64,000 nucleotides of DNA from Saccharopolyspora hordei (lineage in GTDB: Bacteria; Actinomycetota; Actinomycetes; Mycobacteriales; Pseudonocardiaceae), in NCBI RefSeq assembly GCF_013410345.1, contig NZ_JACCFJ010000001.1, forward strand, positions 5,287,501 through 5,351,500, given 5' to 3'. The notes below the pieces were generated by a model. That model ran no database searches. It saw only the letters and a program-made list of their open reading frames with translations, and was not told the DNA's origin. Below are positions 9,164-17,984 of the stretch, piece by piece. Numbering within the stretch: the first letter of the stretch is position 1; each line of letters begins with the position of its first letter. The translations under genes and the position numbers were made by a program.

Positions 9164-9943
9164 GTGATCGAGCTCAAGACGCCTGCCGAAGTCGAGCGCA
9201 TGCACGTCACCGGACGGTTCGTGGCCGAGGTCCTCACCGAGGTCGGACGGGTCGCCGACGTGGGCGTCAACCTGCTCGACGTCGAGCACCACGTGCGCGG
9301 CATGATCGCGCAGCGCGGCGCGGAGTCCTGCTACTGGGACTACGCCCCGTCCTTCGGCAAGGGACCGTTCCGCAACGTCATCTGCCTGTCGGTCAACGAC
9401 GCGGTGCTGCACGGCCTGCCGCACGACCGGGTGCTCCGGGACGGTGACGTGCTCTCCGCGGACATCGCGGTGAGCATCGACGGCTGGGCCGCCGACTCCG
9501 CGCGCACGGTGGTCGTCGGCACGGCCGCCGAGGAGGACCTGCGGCTCGTCCGCGCCACCGAGGAGGCGCTGGAGGCGGCGATCGCGGCGGCGCGCCCGGG
9601 CAACCGGCTCGGCGACGTCTCGGCGGCGATCGGGGCGGTGGCCCGCGAGCACGGGTACCCGGTGAACACCGAGTTCGGCGGCCACGGCATCGGCCGCACC
9701 ATGCACGAGGAACCGCACGTGCCGAACCGGGGCCAGCCGGGGCGCGGCATCGTGCTGCGGCCGGGCATGACCCTCGCGCTCGAACCCTGGTTCGCCCGCA
9801 CCACCGACCGGATCGTCCACGACCCCGACGGCTGGACGATCCGCTCGGCCGACGGCTCGCGCACCGCCCACTCCGAGCACACCGTGGCCATCACCGAGGA
9901 CGAGCCGCTGGTGCTCACCCGGCGCGCCGCCGAGGCCCCCTGA
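9164..9943 (+). CDS. map: Methionine aminopeptidase, type I
   Basis: This enzyme removes the initiator methionine from new proteins. The 259-aa chain has all five metal ligands of M24 peptidases: Asp100, Asp111, His174, Glu207 and Glu238. Each is offset by +3 from the E. coli residues. The substrate His of the family is in HGLPHD (residues 83-88). No N-terminal SH3-binding or zinc-finger extension is present, so it is a plain type Ia enzyme. It stands alone with its own operator pair upstream and a terminator just after it. Regulated, monocistronic expression hints at a second, specialised Map rather than the housekeeping copy normally beside adk/secY. Confidence 0.92.
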   Translation: MIELKTPAEVERMHVTGRFVAEVLTEVGRVADVGVNLLDVEHHVRGMIAQRGAESCYWDYAPSFGKGPFRNVICLSVNDAVLHGLPHDRVLRDGDVLSADIAVSIDGWAADSARTVVVGTAAEEDLRLVRATEEALEAAIAAARPGNRLGDVSAAIGAVAREHGYPVNTEFGGHGIGRTMHEEPHVPNRGQPGRGIVLRPGMTLALEPWFARTTDRIVHDPDGWTIRSADGSRTAHSEHTVAITEDEPLVLTRRAAEAP

Positions 9944-9950
9944 ACGCAGC

Positions 9951-9983
9951 AGCGCCCCGGCCGGTCGAGCCGGCCGGGGCGCT
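9951..9983. terminator. Bidirectional terminator between map and speE
   Basis: A perfect 14-bp inverted repeat (AGCGCCCCGGCCGG and its complement) with a 5-nt loop lies between two convergent genes. It starts 8 nt after the map stop and ends 13 nt before the speE stop. It lacks a T run, as is common for actinobacterial terminators. Confidence 0.85.
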
Positions 9984-9995
9984 CGCGCGTCGGGC

Positions 9996-10868
9996 TCAGC
10001 CCTGGTTGCGGACCGAGTACGGGGGCACCGTGGCGCCGATGAGGGTGGCGTCGTCGATCGTCTGCGGGCGGTACGACGACTTGGGCAGCGCCTCGAGCAT
10101 CACGTTCGTCGGGTCGTCGATCTGCTCCACCCGGCCGAACAGGAACGCCCACTCGTGCTCGTCGGAGCCGAAGTAGGTCACCGTGTCGAACACCGACCGG
10201 AAGCGGTTGTAGGCGCGGATCAGCGTCTCGTTGCGCCACAGCGTCGGGCAGCCCGCCTGGTACGCGACCACGCCGCCCGCGGCCAGCACCGACTGGCAGC
10301 GCTGGAGGAACTCCAGGCCGTAGAGCCGGTTGTGCTGCCCGTCGGAGTCGTCGGCCCGCTCGTCCGGCAGGTCGACGACCACGATGTCGTAGCCCTCCGG
10401 GGGCGCCTGGTCCAGGAAGCTCCAGCCGTCGGCGAAGTGGAGCTTGATCGGGCCGTCGCCCTGCTCAGCGCGGGCGAGGTCCTCGGGGGTGTAGCCGTAG
10501 GGCAGCAGCTCGGCGCACTTGCGCACGCACAGCTCGTCGATGTCCACGTGGTCCACCCGGCTCGCCCCGGCGGCCACCGACATCTGGCTGGCCACGCCCT
10601 CGCTGGAGCCGATGACCAACACCCGCTCGACCTGCGCGGCCAGCAGGAACGCCGGCACCATCATGGCCTCGTGGTAGACCAGCTGGGAGAACTCCGTGCT
10701 CTGCCGGTCGTTGTCGCAGAACAGCGACACGCCCTGGCCGGTGCGGCCGATCACCACGTGCTGGTAGGGGGTGTCACCCTCCCACAGCACCTCGTCGACC
10801 CGCCACAGGCGCTGCAGGTCGGCGCCCATGGGCTCCTTGATCCACCGGTGCCCGTCGATCTCGATCAA
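9996..10868 (-). CDS. speE: Spermidine synthase (SpeE-like)
   Basis: Polyamine aminopropyltransferase adds an aminopropyl group from decarboxylated S-adenosylmethionine to putrescine. The 290-aa chain has the N-terminal beta domain with a TPYQHVVIGRTG strand and the Rossmann fold. The nucleotide loop reads VLVIGSSEGVASQ where most SpeE have GGGDG. The ribose-binding acid is in DHVDIDELC and the catalytic-loop Asp in VVVDLPDE. The changed glycine loop leaves some doubt about the exact donor or acceptor. It is the last gene of a polyamine cluster with speD and a PLP decarboxylase, which supports the assignment. Confidence 0.82.
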   Translation of the reverse strand: MIEIDGHRWIKEPMGADLQRLWRVDEVLWEGDTPYQHVVIGRTGQGVSLFCDNDRQSTEFSQLVYHEAMMVPAFLLAAQVERVLVIGSSEGVASQMSVAAGASRVDHVDIDELCVRKCAELLPYGYTPEDLARAEQGDGPIKLHFADGWSFLDQAPPEGYDIVVVDLPDERADDSDGQHNRLYGLEFLQRCQSVLAAGGVVAYQAGCPTLWRNETLIRAYNRFRSVFDTVTYFGSDEHEWAFLFGRVEQIDDPTNVMLEALPKSSYRPQTIDDATLIGATVPPYSVRNQG

Positions 10869-10924
10869 CGGCGCTCCTCCTCTGTGTGGGGTGTTCCAGG
10901 CTCGTTCTTCGTAGCGGTGCGAGC

Positions 10925-10945
10925 GGCGGACGCTCGGCGTCCGCC
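10925..10945 (-). terminator. Hairpin between speD and speE
   Basis: A perfect 9-bp stem (GGCGGACGC / GCGTCCGCC) with a 3-nt loop lies in the 268-bp gap after speD and 57 nt before speE on the minus strand. It may end the speD transcript partially or act as a leader structure of speE. The rest of the gap (10869-11136) holds no gene I can support. Confidence 0.5.
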
Positions 10946-11136
10946 TGGGCCGCGGGTGCCGTGGCCGCTGCGTGCCAGTGCACAGCGCCAGGGCCGTCTT
11001 CGCCAGGCGGACGTGGAGAACCCGCGGCGGTGCGTGCCGCGCGCCGGCCAGGGGCGCACCCTCGCCACCGCCGACGGGTTCGCTGCTCGCTCCGTGGTGG
11101 CGCCGTCCAGTCGTCGCGCCCGCGGGTTCGGATCGT

Positions 11137-11529
11137 TCAGGCCAGGTGGTCGTAGTCCCGACCGCGCCGGATGGTCTGCACGTTCTGCGTGGTGGGGCGC
11201 AGCGCGTCCGCGAGCAGGCTGACCGCCAGCTCCGGCTTCGCGGTGTGCCCGCAGGTGAAGACGTCGATGAAGATCGAGCCGTCCTCCGGGTAGGTGTGCA
11301 GCGACGCGTGGGACTCCGACAGCAGCGCCAACACGGTGACCCCCTGCGGCTCGAACCGCTTGGCGATCATCTGGCACACCGTCGCGTGGGACCTGCTCAA
11401 CGCGTCGTGCAGGGTCTCACGCAGGAACTGCTCGTCGTCCAGCAGTTCCGGGTCCACGCCCTCCAGCTCGGCGAGGACGTGCTGGCCGGTGAACAACCCG
11501 ACCGGCGGCGTCCCGGTGTCAACGGACAT
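11137..11529 (-). CDS. speD: S-adenosylmethionine decarboxylase proenzyme
   Basis: This pyruvoyl enzyme makes decarboxylated S-adenosylmethionine, the aminopropyl donor for SpeE. The proenzyme cleaves itself between Glu72 and Ser73 in LLSESHASLHTYPE, and Ser73 becomes the pyruvoyl group. His78 and Cys93 sit at the spacing of the two other catalytic residues known from the Thermotoga class 1B enzyme (+5 and +20). Its 130 aa equal the family length. The ATG follows a GGGAGG site 7 nt upstream. It lies 77 nt downstream of the PLP decarboxylase gene in the same direction. Confidence 0.95.
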   Translation of the reverse strand: MSVDTGTPPVGLFTGQHVLAELEGVDPELLDDEQFLRETLHDALSRSHATVCQMIAKRFEPQGVTVLALLSESHASLHTYPEDGSIFIDVFTCGHTAKPELAVSLLADALRPTTQNVQTIRRGRDYDHLA

Positions 11530-11606
11530 CTATCGACCTCCCATCATTTCGCGCACATCCGGGTACTTCGCGGCAGATCCGGGCGGCACCGCCCGGTGCC
11601 CGGCGA

Positions 11607-12821
11607 TCACGACTGCTGATCGCCGTCGACGCAGTACGTGGGCAGCGGGGTGAACCCGTTGAAGCCCACGGAGGAATAGCTCGCGGTGTAGGCGCCCGCG
11701 CTGAGCAGGTCCACCCAGTCGCCGCCGCGCAGCGTGCGCGGCAGCTCGTAGCGGGTCCGCTGGTAGAGCACGTCGTCGCCGTCGCAGGTCGGGCCGGCCA
11801 GCACGACCGGACCGACCTCGTCGCCGTCGCGGGAGGTGCGCAGCCGGTAGGTGATGGCCTCGCCCTCGGTCTCGGCCAGCCCGTTGTAGCGCCCGATGTC
11901 GAGGTAGACCCACCGGCGCTCGCCGTCGCAGGAGTCGGTGACCAGCACCACCTCGCTGCGCAGCACCCCCGCGTCACCGACGAGGAAGCGTCCCGGTTCG
12001 ACGAGCAGTTCCGGGCGCGCGGACGGGAAGCAGCGGTCCAGCGCCTCCTCGATGCGCTGCACGTAGTCGGCCAGCGGCGGCGCGGACTCCGTGTAGGACG
12101 CGGGCAGCCCGCCGCCCAGGTTCACCATCCGCAGCGCGAGGCCGCGCTCGGCGCAGCCGGCGAAAACCCGTTGCGCGGCACTGATCCCGTGCTCCCACGC
12201 CGAGGGCTCCAGCTGCTGCGATCCACTGTGGAACGACACGCCGACGGGGTCCAGGCCGAGCTCCCGCGCGCGCACCAGCAGCTCGACGGCGGTCTCGGGC
12301 AGGCAGCCGAACTTGCGCCCGAACGGGGTCCGGGAGCCGGTGTTGTCCACCAGCACGCGGCAGAAGACCTGCGCCCCCGGCGCGACCTCGGCGATGTTGG
12401 CCAGGTCGGCGGCGCTGTCGGTGGCGAACAGCCGGACGCCCTGCTCGTACGCACGCGCGACGTCGCGGCGCTTCTTGATCGTGTTGCCGTAGGAGATCGA
12501 CTCCGGGGCAGCGCCCTTGGCCAGGCACAGGTCGATCTCACCGGGGCTGGCCACGTCGAACGAGGAACCGAGACCGACCAGTTCGCCGACCACGTCGGGG
12601 GTGGGATTGGCCTTGACCGCGTAGCAGATGCGCGCGTCCGGCAGAGCGGTCCGCAACTGCCGGTAGCGGTTGCGCACCTGCGCCAGATCCATCACCAGGC
12701 AAGGGGTTTCCGGCCGTTGCTGGTCGAGGAACTGCTGGATCGCATCCGGAGCTGCGCCGGTCTGCTGCGCGGTGCCGCTGGGGCGGTCCGTCACACCGGT
12801 GGTGGCGGACAGATCGGTCAA
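11607..12821 (-). CDS. PLP-dependent ornithine/lysine/diaminopimelate decarboxylase (fold type III)
   Basis: This enzyme probably makes putrescine (or cadaverine) for the polyamine pathway. The fold-type III signature is complete: PLP Lys70 in CYAVKANP, His198 in SFHSGSQ, glycine loop 236-238 (NLGGGLP), phosphate-binding EPGR at 275-278, and the catalytic Cys346-Asp347 of the partner subunit in GPTCDGDD. The start is a TTG with a GGAGGT site 7 nt upstream (12829-12834). The first 35 residues are a disordered Thr/Gln-rich leader. The neighbouring speD and speE favour ornithine as substrate over diaminopimelate, but substrate choice cannot be read with certainty. Confidence 0.9.
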   Translation of the reverse strand: MTDLSATTGVTDRPSGTAQQTGAAPDAIQQFLDQQRPETPCLVMDLAQVRNRYRQLRTALPDARICYAVKANPTPDVVGELVGLGSSFDVASPGEIDLCLAKGAAPESISYGNTIKKRRDVARAYEQGVRLFATDSAADLANIAEVAPGAQVFCRVLVDNTGSRTPFGRKFGCLPETAVELLVRARELGLDPVGVSFHSGSQQLEPSAWEHGISAAQRVFAGCAERGLALRMVNLGGGLPASYTESAPPLADYVQRIEEALDRCFPSARPELLVEPGRFLVGDAGVLRSEVVLVTDSCDGERRWVYLDIGRYNGLAETEGEAITYRLRTSRDGDEVGPVVLAGPTCDGDDVLYQRTRYELPRTLRGGDWVDLLSAGAYTASYSSVGFNGFTPLPTYCVDGDQQS

Positions 12822-13280
12822 TCCCGGTACCTCCGTCTCGGGTGGTGGGGTGGGGTTTTGGTCGGGCAGAACCAGCCGGCGGCGGGCGCCCGTGGAGCTC
12901 GACTGCGACCAAGCACGGTACCCCCCTCACGGAGAGATTTCGAACCGCGTCCACCCGATCCCCCGGAAAGTCCAACGCGGTGTGAGCACACCCACGGATC
13001 AGCGCCGTCCACGTCGCGGTGCGTGTCCGGTCGCCGACGTCGCGTGATCTGTCCCGAGCGGGTCCGCGACCGTGCCGGAGGGCGCCCGCGCGCGCCCCGC
13101 GACCGCGCGGGAGAGCAGGCGGATCCCCTGACCCCACTTGGGAATCCGTCGCACCGCGGACAGCGGTGCCACGCGGATCCCTGACGCCACACCGGGAACG
13201 GGCGGCAGCGCCCTCGCCGGGTCGCGGAAAGCCGTTGCCGCGCCGGAGGAACCGGGGTCGCCGCGAGGTCCGGCGAGCGG
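12822..13280. other. Intergenic region upstream of the polyamine genes
   Basis: This 459-bp stretch lies between pucR (its 3' end) and the decarboxylase start, both read on the minus strand. I see no credible gene. It contains a perfect 7-bp hairpin GCACCGC-N5-GCGGTGC (13151-13169), probably the pucR terminator. The 9-mer GCGGATCCC occurs twice as a direct repeat (13119-13127 and 13173-13181). The promoter of the polyamine genes should be in the half nearest 12840. Confidence 0.5.
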
Positions 13281-14810
13281 TCAGCGCTGACCGGAGCCCG
13301 GCGCGGGAGCGCCGTGGTCGAGCGACAGCGCGAGGTAGAAGTCCACTCGGGTCGCGAACTCCGAGAGGTCCCGGCCGGTGATCTCCTCCACTCGCCGGAT
13401 CCGGTAACGCAGCGTGTTCACGTGCACGTGCAGCACCTCGGCGCAGCGCGACCACGAGCCCGAGCAGTCCAGGAAGGTCCGCAGGGTGCGCACCAGCTCC
13501 GAGTGGTGCGCCTCGTCGTAGGCGAGGAGGTCGGCCAGCAGGCGCTCGCGGTACGAGCGGCGCAGCTCGTCCGGCGTCGAGGCGAGCAGCACCTCGTGCG
13601 TGGCCAGCTCCGCCGCCCCGACCACCTCCGCCCGGCCGCGGCGGCGCTGCGCGAGGCGCCGCGCGTAACCTGCCTCCTCCAGCGCGCCGCGCAGCGCGGT
13701 CGCCGGCGTGACGTCGCTGACACCGACCGCCAGACCGCGCCCCTCGAGGCACTGCTGGACGTCGGCCACGATCCGCCCGATCCGGTCGTCCAGCTGCGCC
13801 AGGTGCGCCTCGTCGTCGACGAACAGCGCGACGGCGCCGTCGCCCAGCGGTGCGGTGACCGAGGCCATGCCGGTGGCCGCGGCGACCTCGCGCAGCAGCG
13901 TCGTGGACTCGGTCACGTCCCCGACGTCCAGCGCCACCGCGCGCAGCGGCTCGTCGGTGGGCAGCCCGGCGGTCTCCAGGCGGGCGGCGACCTCGGCCGG
14001 GGTGGACGCGCCGTCCAGCGAGCGGCGCAGCGCCGCCTCCACCGAGCGCCCGGCGATCCGGCGCGCCTCGTCCACCCGCGCGCGCAGCAGCGCCACCACG
14101 GTGCCCAGGTCGGTGGCGATGGCCGCCTGCTCGGCGCCCCAGTCCTCGAACGCACCGGCGATGAGCACGAACCAGCGGGCGGCGCGCGGCGCGGTGTCGG
14201 ACTCCACCGGCCACAGCACGTGCGCGTCGCCGTCGCCGGAGCGGACGGTGCCCGGTGTCCCGCCGCGGGCGAAGTCGCGCAGCGCGGCGCGGTGGGCGTC
14301 CCCGGGCAGCTCCGCGGTCCCGCCGACGACCCACCCGGCCGCGGACAGCACCCAGCAGTCCGCGCCCAGCTCGTCGGCCGCCATGCGCAGCGCCTCGTCC
14401 AGGTCCGCGCCCGCGGCCACCGCGGCGACCAGCTCCCGGCGCGGCGCCGCCCGGCGCTGCACGCGCTCGGCGAGCGCGTTGAAGCTGACCCGCACCGGGA
14501 CCTCGACCACGGGCAGGTCGTGCCGGCGGCAGGCCTCGACCAGGTCCGGCGGGGCGTGCCCGAGCCGCGCCGTCCCGGCGGCCAGCGCGGACACCCCCGC
14601 GTCGACCAGCGCGGCGACGAACCGCTCGGAGTCCGCCGGCCCGCTGTGCCACATCAGGCCGCTGAGCACGAGCTCGCCGCCGGTGAGGTAGCGGCGCGGG
14701 TCGATCAGGTCGGTGATGTAGACGCCCCGGACCGGGCGGTCCGCCTGGTCGGCGCCGTGCAGCGGCACCAGCCCGAGCTCCGGGTCGGAGAGGAGATCGC
14801 CCAGCTGCAC
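13281..14810 (-). CDS. pucR: PucR-family transcriptional regulator
   Basis: PucR proteins control purine catabolism. The 509-aa chain has the N-terminal PucR sensing domain (residues 1-120, opening MQLGDLLSDPELGLVPLHG). A GGDEF-like middle follows (about 290-400). The C-terminal HTH_30 helix-turn-helix is at CAEVLHVHVNTLRYRIRRVEEITGRDL, near residues 455-482. The GTG start has a GGGAGGTGG site close upstream. It is divergent from the xanthine dehydrogenase genes with 177 bp between starts, the classic position for a local regulator of that operon. Confidence 0.93.
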   Translation of the reverse strand: MQLGDLLSDPELGLVPLHGADQADRPVRGVYITDLIDPRRYLTGGELVLSGLMWHSGPADSERFVAALVDAGVSALAAGTARLGHAPPDLVEACRRHDLPVVEVPVRVSFNALAERVQRRAAPRRELVAAVAAGADLDEALRMAADELGADCWVLSAAGWVVGGTAELPGDAHRAALRDFARGGTPGTVRSGDGDAHVLWPVESDTAPRAARWFVLIAGAFEDWGAEQAAIATDLGTVVALLRARVDEARRIAGRSVEAALRRSLDGASTPAEVAARLETAGLPTDEPLRAVALDVGDVTESTTLLREVAAATGMASVTAPLGDGAVALFVDDEAHLAQLDDRIGRIVADVQQCLEGRGLAVGVSDVTPATALRGALEEAGYARRLAQRRRGRAEVVGAAELATHEVLLASTPDELRRSYRERLLADLLAYDEAHHSELVRTLRTFLDCSGSWSRCAEVLHVHVNTLRYRIRRVEEITGRDLSEFATRVDFYLALSLDHGAPAPGSGQR

Positions 14811-14987
14811 CCGTCCACCTCCCGCCCCTGCGCGTCACGGCGACGAGATCCGGGGAAACCTCGTTCGTAGGAACATACAACTCCCGTCCGGCGCCGGGAA
14901 GGCATTTCCGTGGTTTCCGCCGCTAGCGGGCCCGAGCTCGCGGCTGTGTACTGACTCACACCTACCGGCCGTGACGAGGAGTACTTC
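14811..14987. promoter_or_regulatory. Divergent promoter region pucR / xanthine dehydrogenase
   Basis: Both promoters must lie in these 177 bp. Two short dyads are visible: GTTC-GTAG-GAAC at 14863-14874 and GTGT-N8-ACAC at 14946-14961, the latter 26 nt before the dehydrogenase start. Either could be a PucR site, but the arms are only 4 bp. AGGAG precedes the GTG at 14988. Confidence 0.4.
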
Positions 14988-15857
14988 GTGGATTTCCTCC
15001 GCCCCGCCACGTGGCGGGAGGCGCTCGAGGCCAAGGCCGCGCATCCCGACGCGACACCCATCGCCGGCGGGACCGACGTGATGGTCGAGATCAACTTCGA
15101 CCGCCGGCGCCCGGACGTGCTGCTGGACCTCACCCGCGTCCCCGAGCTGACCACCTGGTCGGAGACCGACGGCGTGCTGCGCATCGGCGCCGGGGTGCCC
15201 TACGCGCGGCTGATCGACGAGCTCGGCGACCGGCTCCCCGGCCTGGCCATCGCCAGCCGGACGGTCGGCTCGCCGCAGATCCGCAACCGCGGCACGCTCG
15301 GCGGCAACCTCGGCTCGGCCTCACCCGCCGGGGACGCCCACCCGCCGCTGCTGGCCTCCGACGCGCGGATCGAGGTCGAGTCGGTGCGCGGCACCCGGAC
15401 GGTCCCGGTGGCGGAGTTCTTCACCGGGGTCAAGCGGAACGCGCTGGCCGAGGACGAGCTCATCGCCGCGGTGCACGTCGCCCCGGCGAGCGGGCCGCAG
15501 CAGTTCTCCAAGGTCGGCACCCGCAACGCGATGGTCATCGCGGTGTGCACGTTCGCCATCGCCCTGCACCCCGAGCAGCAGCGGGTCGGCACCGGGCTCG
15601 GCTCGGCCGCCCCGACCCCGCGGCGGGCGCGGGACGCCGAGGAGTTCCTGTCCGCGGAGCTCGACTGGGCCGGGCGCCGCCCGCTGGCGGAGTCCGTGGC
15701 GCAGCGCTTCGGCGAGCTCGTCGCGCAGGCCTCCTCACCCATCGACGACGTGCGCGGCACCGCCGACTACCGCCGCCACGCGCTGGCCGTGATGGCCCGC
15801 CGGACCCTGTCCTGGGTCTGGGAGGAACACCGATCCGGGAGGCAGGAATGCGCCTGA
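14988..15857 (+). CDS. Xanthine dehydrogenase, FAD-binding subunit
   Basis: This subunit (CoxM/XdhB type) carries FAD and passes electrons from the iron-sulfur clusters to the final acceptor. The 289-aa chain has the FAD_binding_5 fold. The pyrophosphate-binding loop is PIAGGTDVMVEI (residues about 24-35), and the second flavin motif is TVGSPQIRNRGTLGGNLGSASPAGD (about 90-115). The C-terminal CO_deh_flav_C domain begins near residue 170. It is the first gene of the structural operon, overlaps the next gene by 10 bp, and is divergent from pucR. Confidence 0.93.
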   Translation: MDFLRPATWREALEAKAAHPDATPIAGGTDVMVEINFDRRRPDVLLDLTRVPELTTWSETDGVLRIGAGVPYARLIDELGDRLPGLAIASRTVGSPQIRNRGTLGGNLGSASPAGDAHPPLLASDARIEVESVRGTRTVPVAEFFTGVKRNALAEDELIAAVHVAPASGPQQFSKVGTRNAMVIAVCTFAIALHPEQQRVGTGLGSAAPTPRRARDAEEFLSAELDWAGRRPLAESVAQRFGELVAQASSPIDDVRGTADYRRHALAVMARRTLSWVWEEHRSGRQECA

Positions 15858-16324
15858 GGTTCACCGTCAACGGGCAGCCGCACGAGGCCGACGACGTGTG
15901 GGAGGGCGAGAGCCTGCTGTACGTGCTGCGCGAGCGGCTCGGGCTGCCCGGGTCGAAGAACGCCTGCGAGCAGGGCGAGTGCGGCTCCTGCACCGTCTAC
16001 CTCGACGGCGTGCCCGTCTGCGCGTGCCTGGTGGCGGCCGGGCAGGCCGAGGGCCGCGAGGTGCGGACCGTGGAGGGCCTGGCCGACGGCGAGCGGCTGG
16101 ACCCGGTCCAGGAGGCGTTCGTCGAGGCCGGCGCCGTGCAGTGCGGGTTCTGCACGCCGGGGCTGCTGGTGCAGACCCACGACCTGCTCGCTCGCCGGCC
16201 GCGACCGAGCGACGCGGAGATCCGCGAGGCGCTGGCCGGGAACCTGTGCCGCTGCACCGGCTACGAGAAGATCATGGACGCGGTCCGGCTCGCCGCGCAG
16301 CGCACGGCCGAGGCCCGGACATGA
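15848..16324 (+). CDS. Xanthine dehydrogenase, 2Fe-2S subunit
   Basis: This small subunit holds the two [2Fe-2S] clusters linking molybdopterin to FAD. The plant-type cluster is bound by Cys40, Cys45, Cys48 and Cys60 (CEQGECGSC...CAC). The second cluster is bound by Cys99, Cys102, Cys134 and Cys136 (QCGFCTPG and NLCRCTGY). All eight ligands are present and the 158-aa length is normal. The ATG lies inside the end of the FAD-subunit gene, and its stop overlaps the deaminase start in ATGA. Confidence 0.96.
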   Translation: MRLRFTVNGQPHEADDVWEGESLLYVLRERLGLPGSKNACEQGECGSCTVYLDGVPVCACLVAAGQAEGREVRTVEGLADGERLDPVQEAFVEAGAVQCGFCTPGLLVQTHDLLARRPRPSDAEIREALAGNLCRCTGYEKIMDAVRLAAQRTAEART

Positions 16325-17676
16325 CGGGCGCGACCGTCGTCATCGAGGGCGGCGCGGTGGTGACCGTGGACGACGCGGGCACCGAGTTCGCCGAGGGCCA
16401 CGTCGTGGTGGCGGGCGACCGCGTCGTCGCGGTCGGCCCCGGCTCCGCCCCGCCGCAGGACGGCCCGGTGCGGCGCGTCGACGCCTCCGGCTGCCTGGTG
16501 ACTCCGGGGCTGGTCAACACCCACCACCACCTCTACCAGTGGGCGACCCGGGGGTACGCGGCGGACGCGACGCTGTTCGAGTGGCTCACCGAGCTGTACC
16601 CGGTGTGGGCTGGGATCGACGAGGAGACCACCCACGCCGCGGCGTCGGCGGGCCTGGCCCGGCTGGCGCTGTCCGGGTGCACCACCGCCGCCGACCACCA
16701 CTACGTCTTCCCCCGCGGCGGTGGGGACGTGTTCGGCGCGGTGGTCTCGGCCGCGGAGCGGGTCGGGGTGCGGTTGCACGCGGTGCGCGGCTCGATGGAC
16801 CGCGGCCGCTCGCACGGCGGGCTGCCGCCGGACTCCGTGGTCGAGGACCTCGACGAGGCGCTGGCGGGCACCCAGCGCGCCGTCGACCGGTTCCACGACC
16901 CCTCGCCCGGGGCCCGGGTGCGGGTCGCGGTCGGCCCCTGCTCGCCGTTCTCGGTGAGCACCGAGCTGATGCGCGAGGCCGCGGACCTGGCTCGCCGCAA
17001 CGGGGTCCGGCTGCACACCCACCTGGCCGAGACCGTCGACGAGGAGCAGCGGTGCCGGGCCGAGTTCGGCCGGACGCCCGTGGAGCACGCCGAGGACCTG
17101 GGCTGGCTCGGCCCGGACGTGTGGCTGGCGCACACCGTGCACCTGTCCGACGCGGGCGTCGCGCGGCTCGGGGGGACCGGCACCGGGGTGGCGCACTGCC
17201 CGAGCTCGAACGGCCGGCTCGGCGCCGGGACCGCCCCGGTCCGCCCGCTGCTGGACGCCGGTTCCCCCGTCGGTCTGGGGGTCGACGGTGTGGCGTCCAA
17301 CGAGGCGGGCGGGCTCGGCGAGGAGATGCGGCAGGCGCTGCTCACGGCGCGCGCCCGCTCCGGCCCGCGGGCGCTGTCGGTCCGGGACGCGCTGTGGCTG
17401 GCCACCCGGGGCGGGGCGCGGTGCCTCGGCCGGGACGACGAGCTGGGGTCGCTGGAGCCCGGCAAGCTCGCCGACGTCGCCGTCTGGCGGCTCGACGGAC
17501 TGGACCACGCGGGGATCGCCGACCCGGTGGCCGCGCTGGTGCTCGGCCGGCTGCCGACGCTGGCGCGGCTGCTGTGCGGGGGCGCGGTGGTCGTCGAGGA
17601 CGGCCGGCTGGTGTCGGTCCCCGACCTGACCGGCGACCTGGCCCGAGCCAGCGCCCGCCTGCGGGAGGTGCCATGA
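16321..17676 (+). CDS. Amidohydrolase, 8-oxoguanine/guanine deaminase-like
   Basis: This 451-aa metal-dependent hydrolase belongs to the TrzA/AtzB/8-oxoguanine deaminase group. Metal ligands visible are the HxH pair after PGLVNTHHHLYQ (residues about 60-71), His in RLHTHLAET (near 236-240), His in WLAHTVHLS, and Asp in GLGVDGVASNE. The ATG at 16321 overlaps the 2Fe-2S stop codon. Sitting inside a xanthine dehydrogenase operon, it most likely deaminates guanine, 8-oxoguanine or a related purine to feed xanthine or urate formation. A second, unrelated deaminase lies at 20353, so the two may split substrates. Confidence 0.85.
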   Translation: MTGATVVIEGGAVVTVDDAGTEFAEGHVVVAGDRVVAVGPGSAPPQDGPVRRVDASGCLVTPGLVNTHHHLYQWATRGYAADATLFEWLTELYPVWAGIDEETTHAAASAGLARLALSGCTTAADHHYVFPRGGGDVFGAVVSAAERVGVRLHAVRGSMDRGRSHGGLPPDSVVEDLDEALAGTQRAVDRFHDPSPGARVRVAVGPCSPFSVSTELMREAADLARRNGVRLHTHLAETVDEEQRCRAEFGRTPVEHAEDLGWLGPDVWLAHTVHLSDAGVARLGGTGTGVAHCPSSNGRLGAGTAPVRPLLDAGSPVGLGVDGVASNEAGGLGEEMRQALLTARARSGPRALSVRDALWLATRGGARCLGRDDELGSLEPGKLADVAVWRLDGLDHAGIADPVAALVLGRLPTLARLLCGGAVVVEDGRLVSVPDLTGDLARASARLREVP

Positions 17677-17984
17677 CGACCCCCGCTGTCCGCGTCGGGG
17701 CGAGCCCCAGCACCGGGGTCCGCTCCGGCCTCGAGCCCCGACCCGGGATCGGTGACTCCGGCCCCGGTCCCGCGACCCCCACCGACGGTGGAGGTGCGAT
17801 CCCCGTGGAGACCGGACGTCCGATCCCCCTCGGGAGCGCGAACGACCCCCACAGGCCGGGTGACCTGTCCCCGTCCGCCGGTGCGCCGGGTGCCCGACGC
17901 GCCGGGAGGCCGCAGCCGCCATCGAAGCCCCCTGCCGCCGGACCTGCGGCGAGGGGTCGAGGAACACCGGAGGTGTCCGCATGA
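17673..17984 (+). CDS. Possible coupled small ORF between deaminase and molybdopterin subunit, 103 aa
   Basis: I do not recognise any family. The ATG overlaps the deaminase stop (ATGA), and GGGAGGTG lies just before it. Its own stop overlaps the start of the next gene (ATGA), which also has GGAGGTG upstream. The predicted product is rich in Pro, Gly, Ala and Ser, with no hydrophobic core. The two flanking junctions resemble each other, as if about 308 bp had been inserted while leaving a frame open. It may be a real linker peptide, a translational relay, or simply spacer DNA open by chance in high-GC sequence. Confidence 0.35.
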   Translation: MTTPAVRVGASPSTGVRSGLEPRPGIGDSGPGPATPTDGGGAIPVETGRPIPLGSANDPHRPGDLSPSAGAPGARRAGRPQPPSKPPAAGPAARGRGTPEVSA

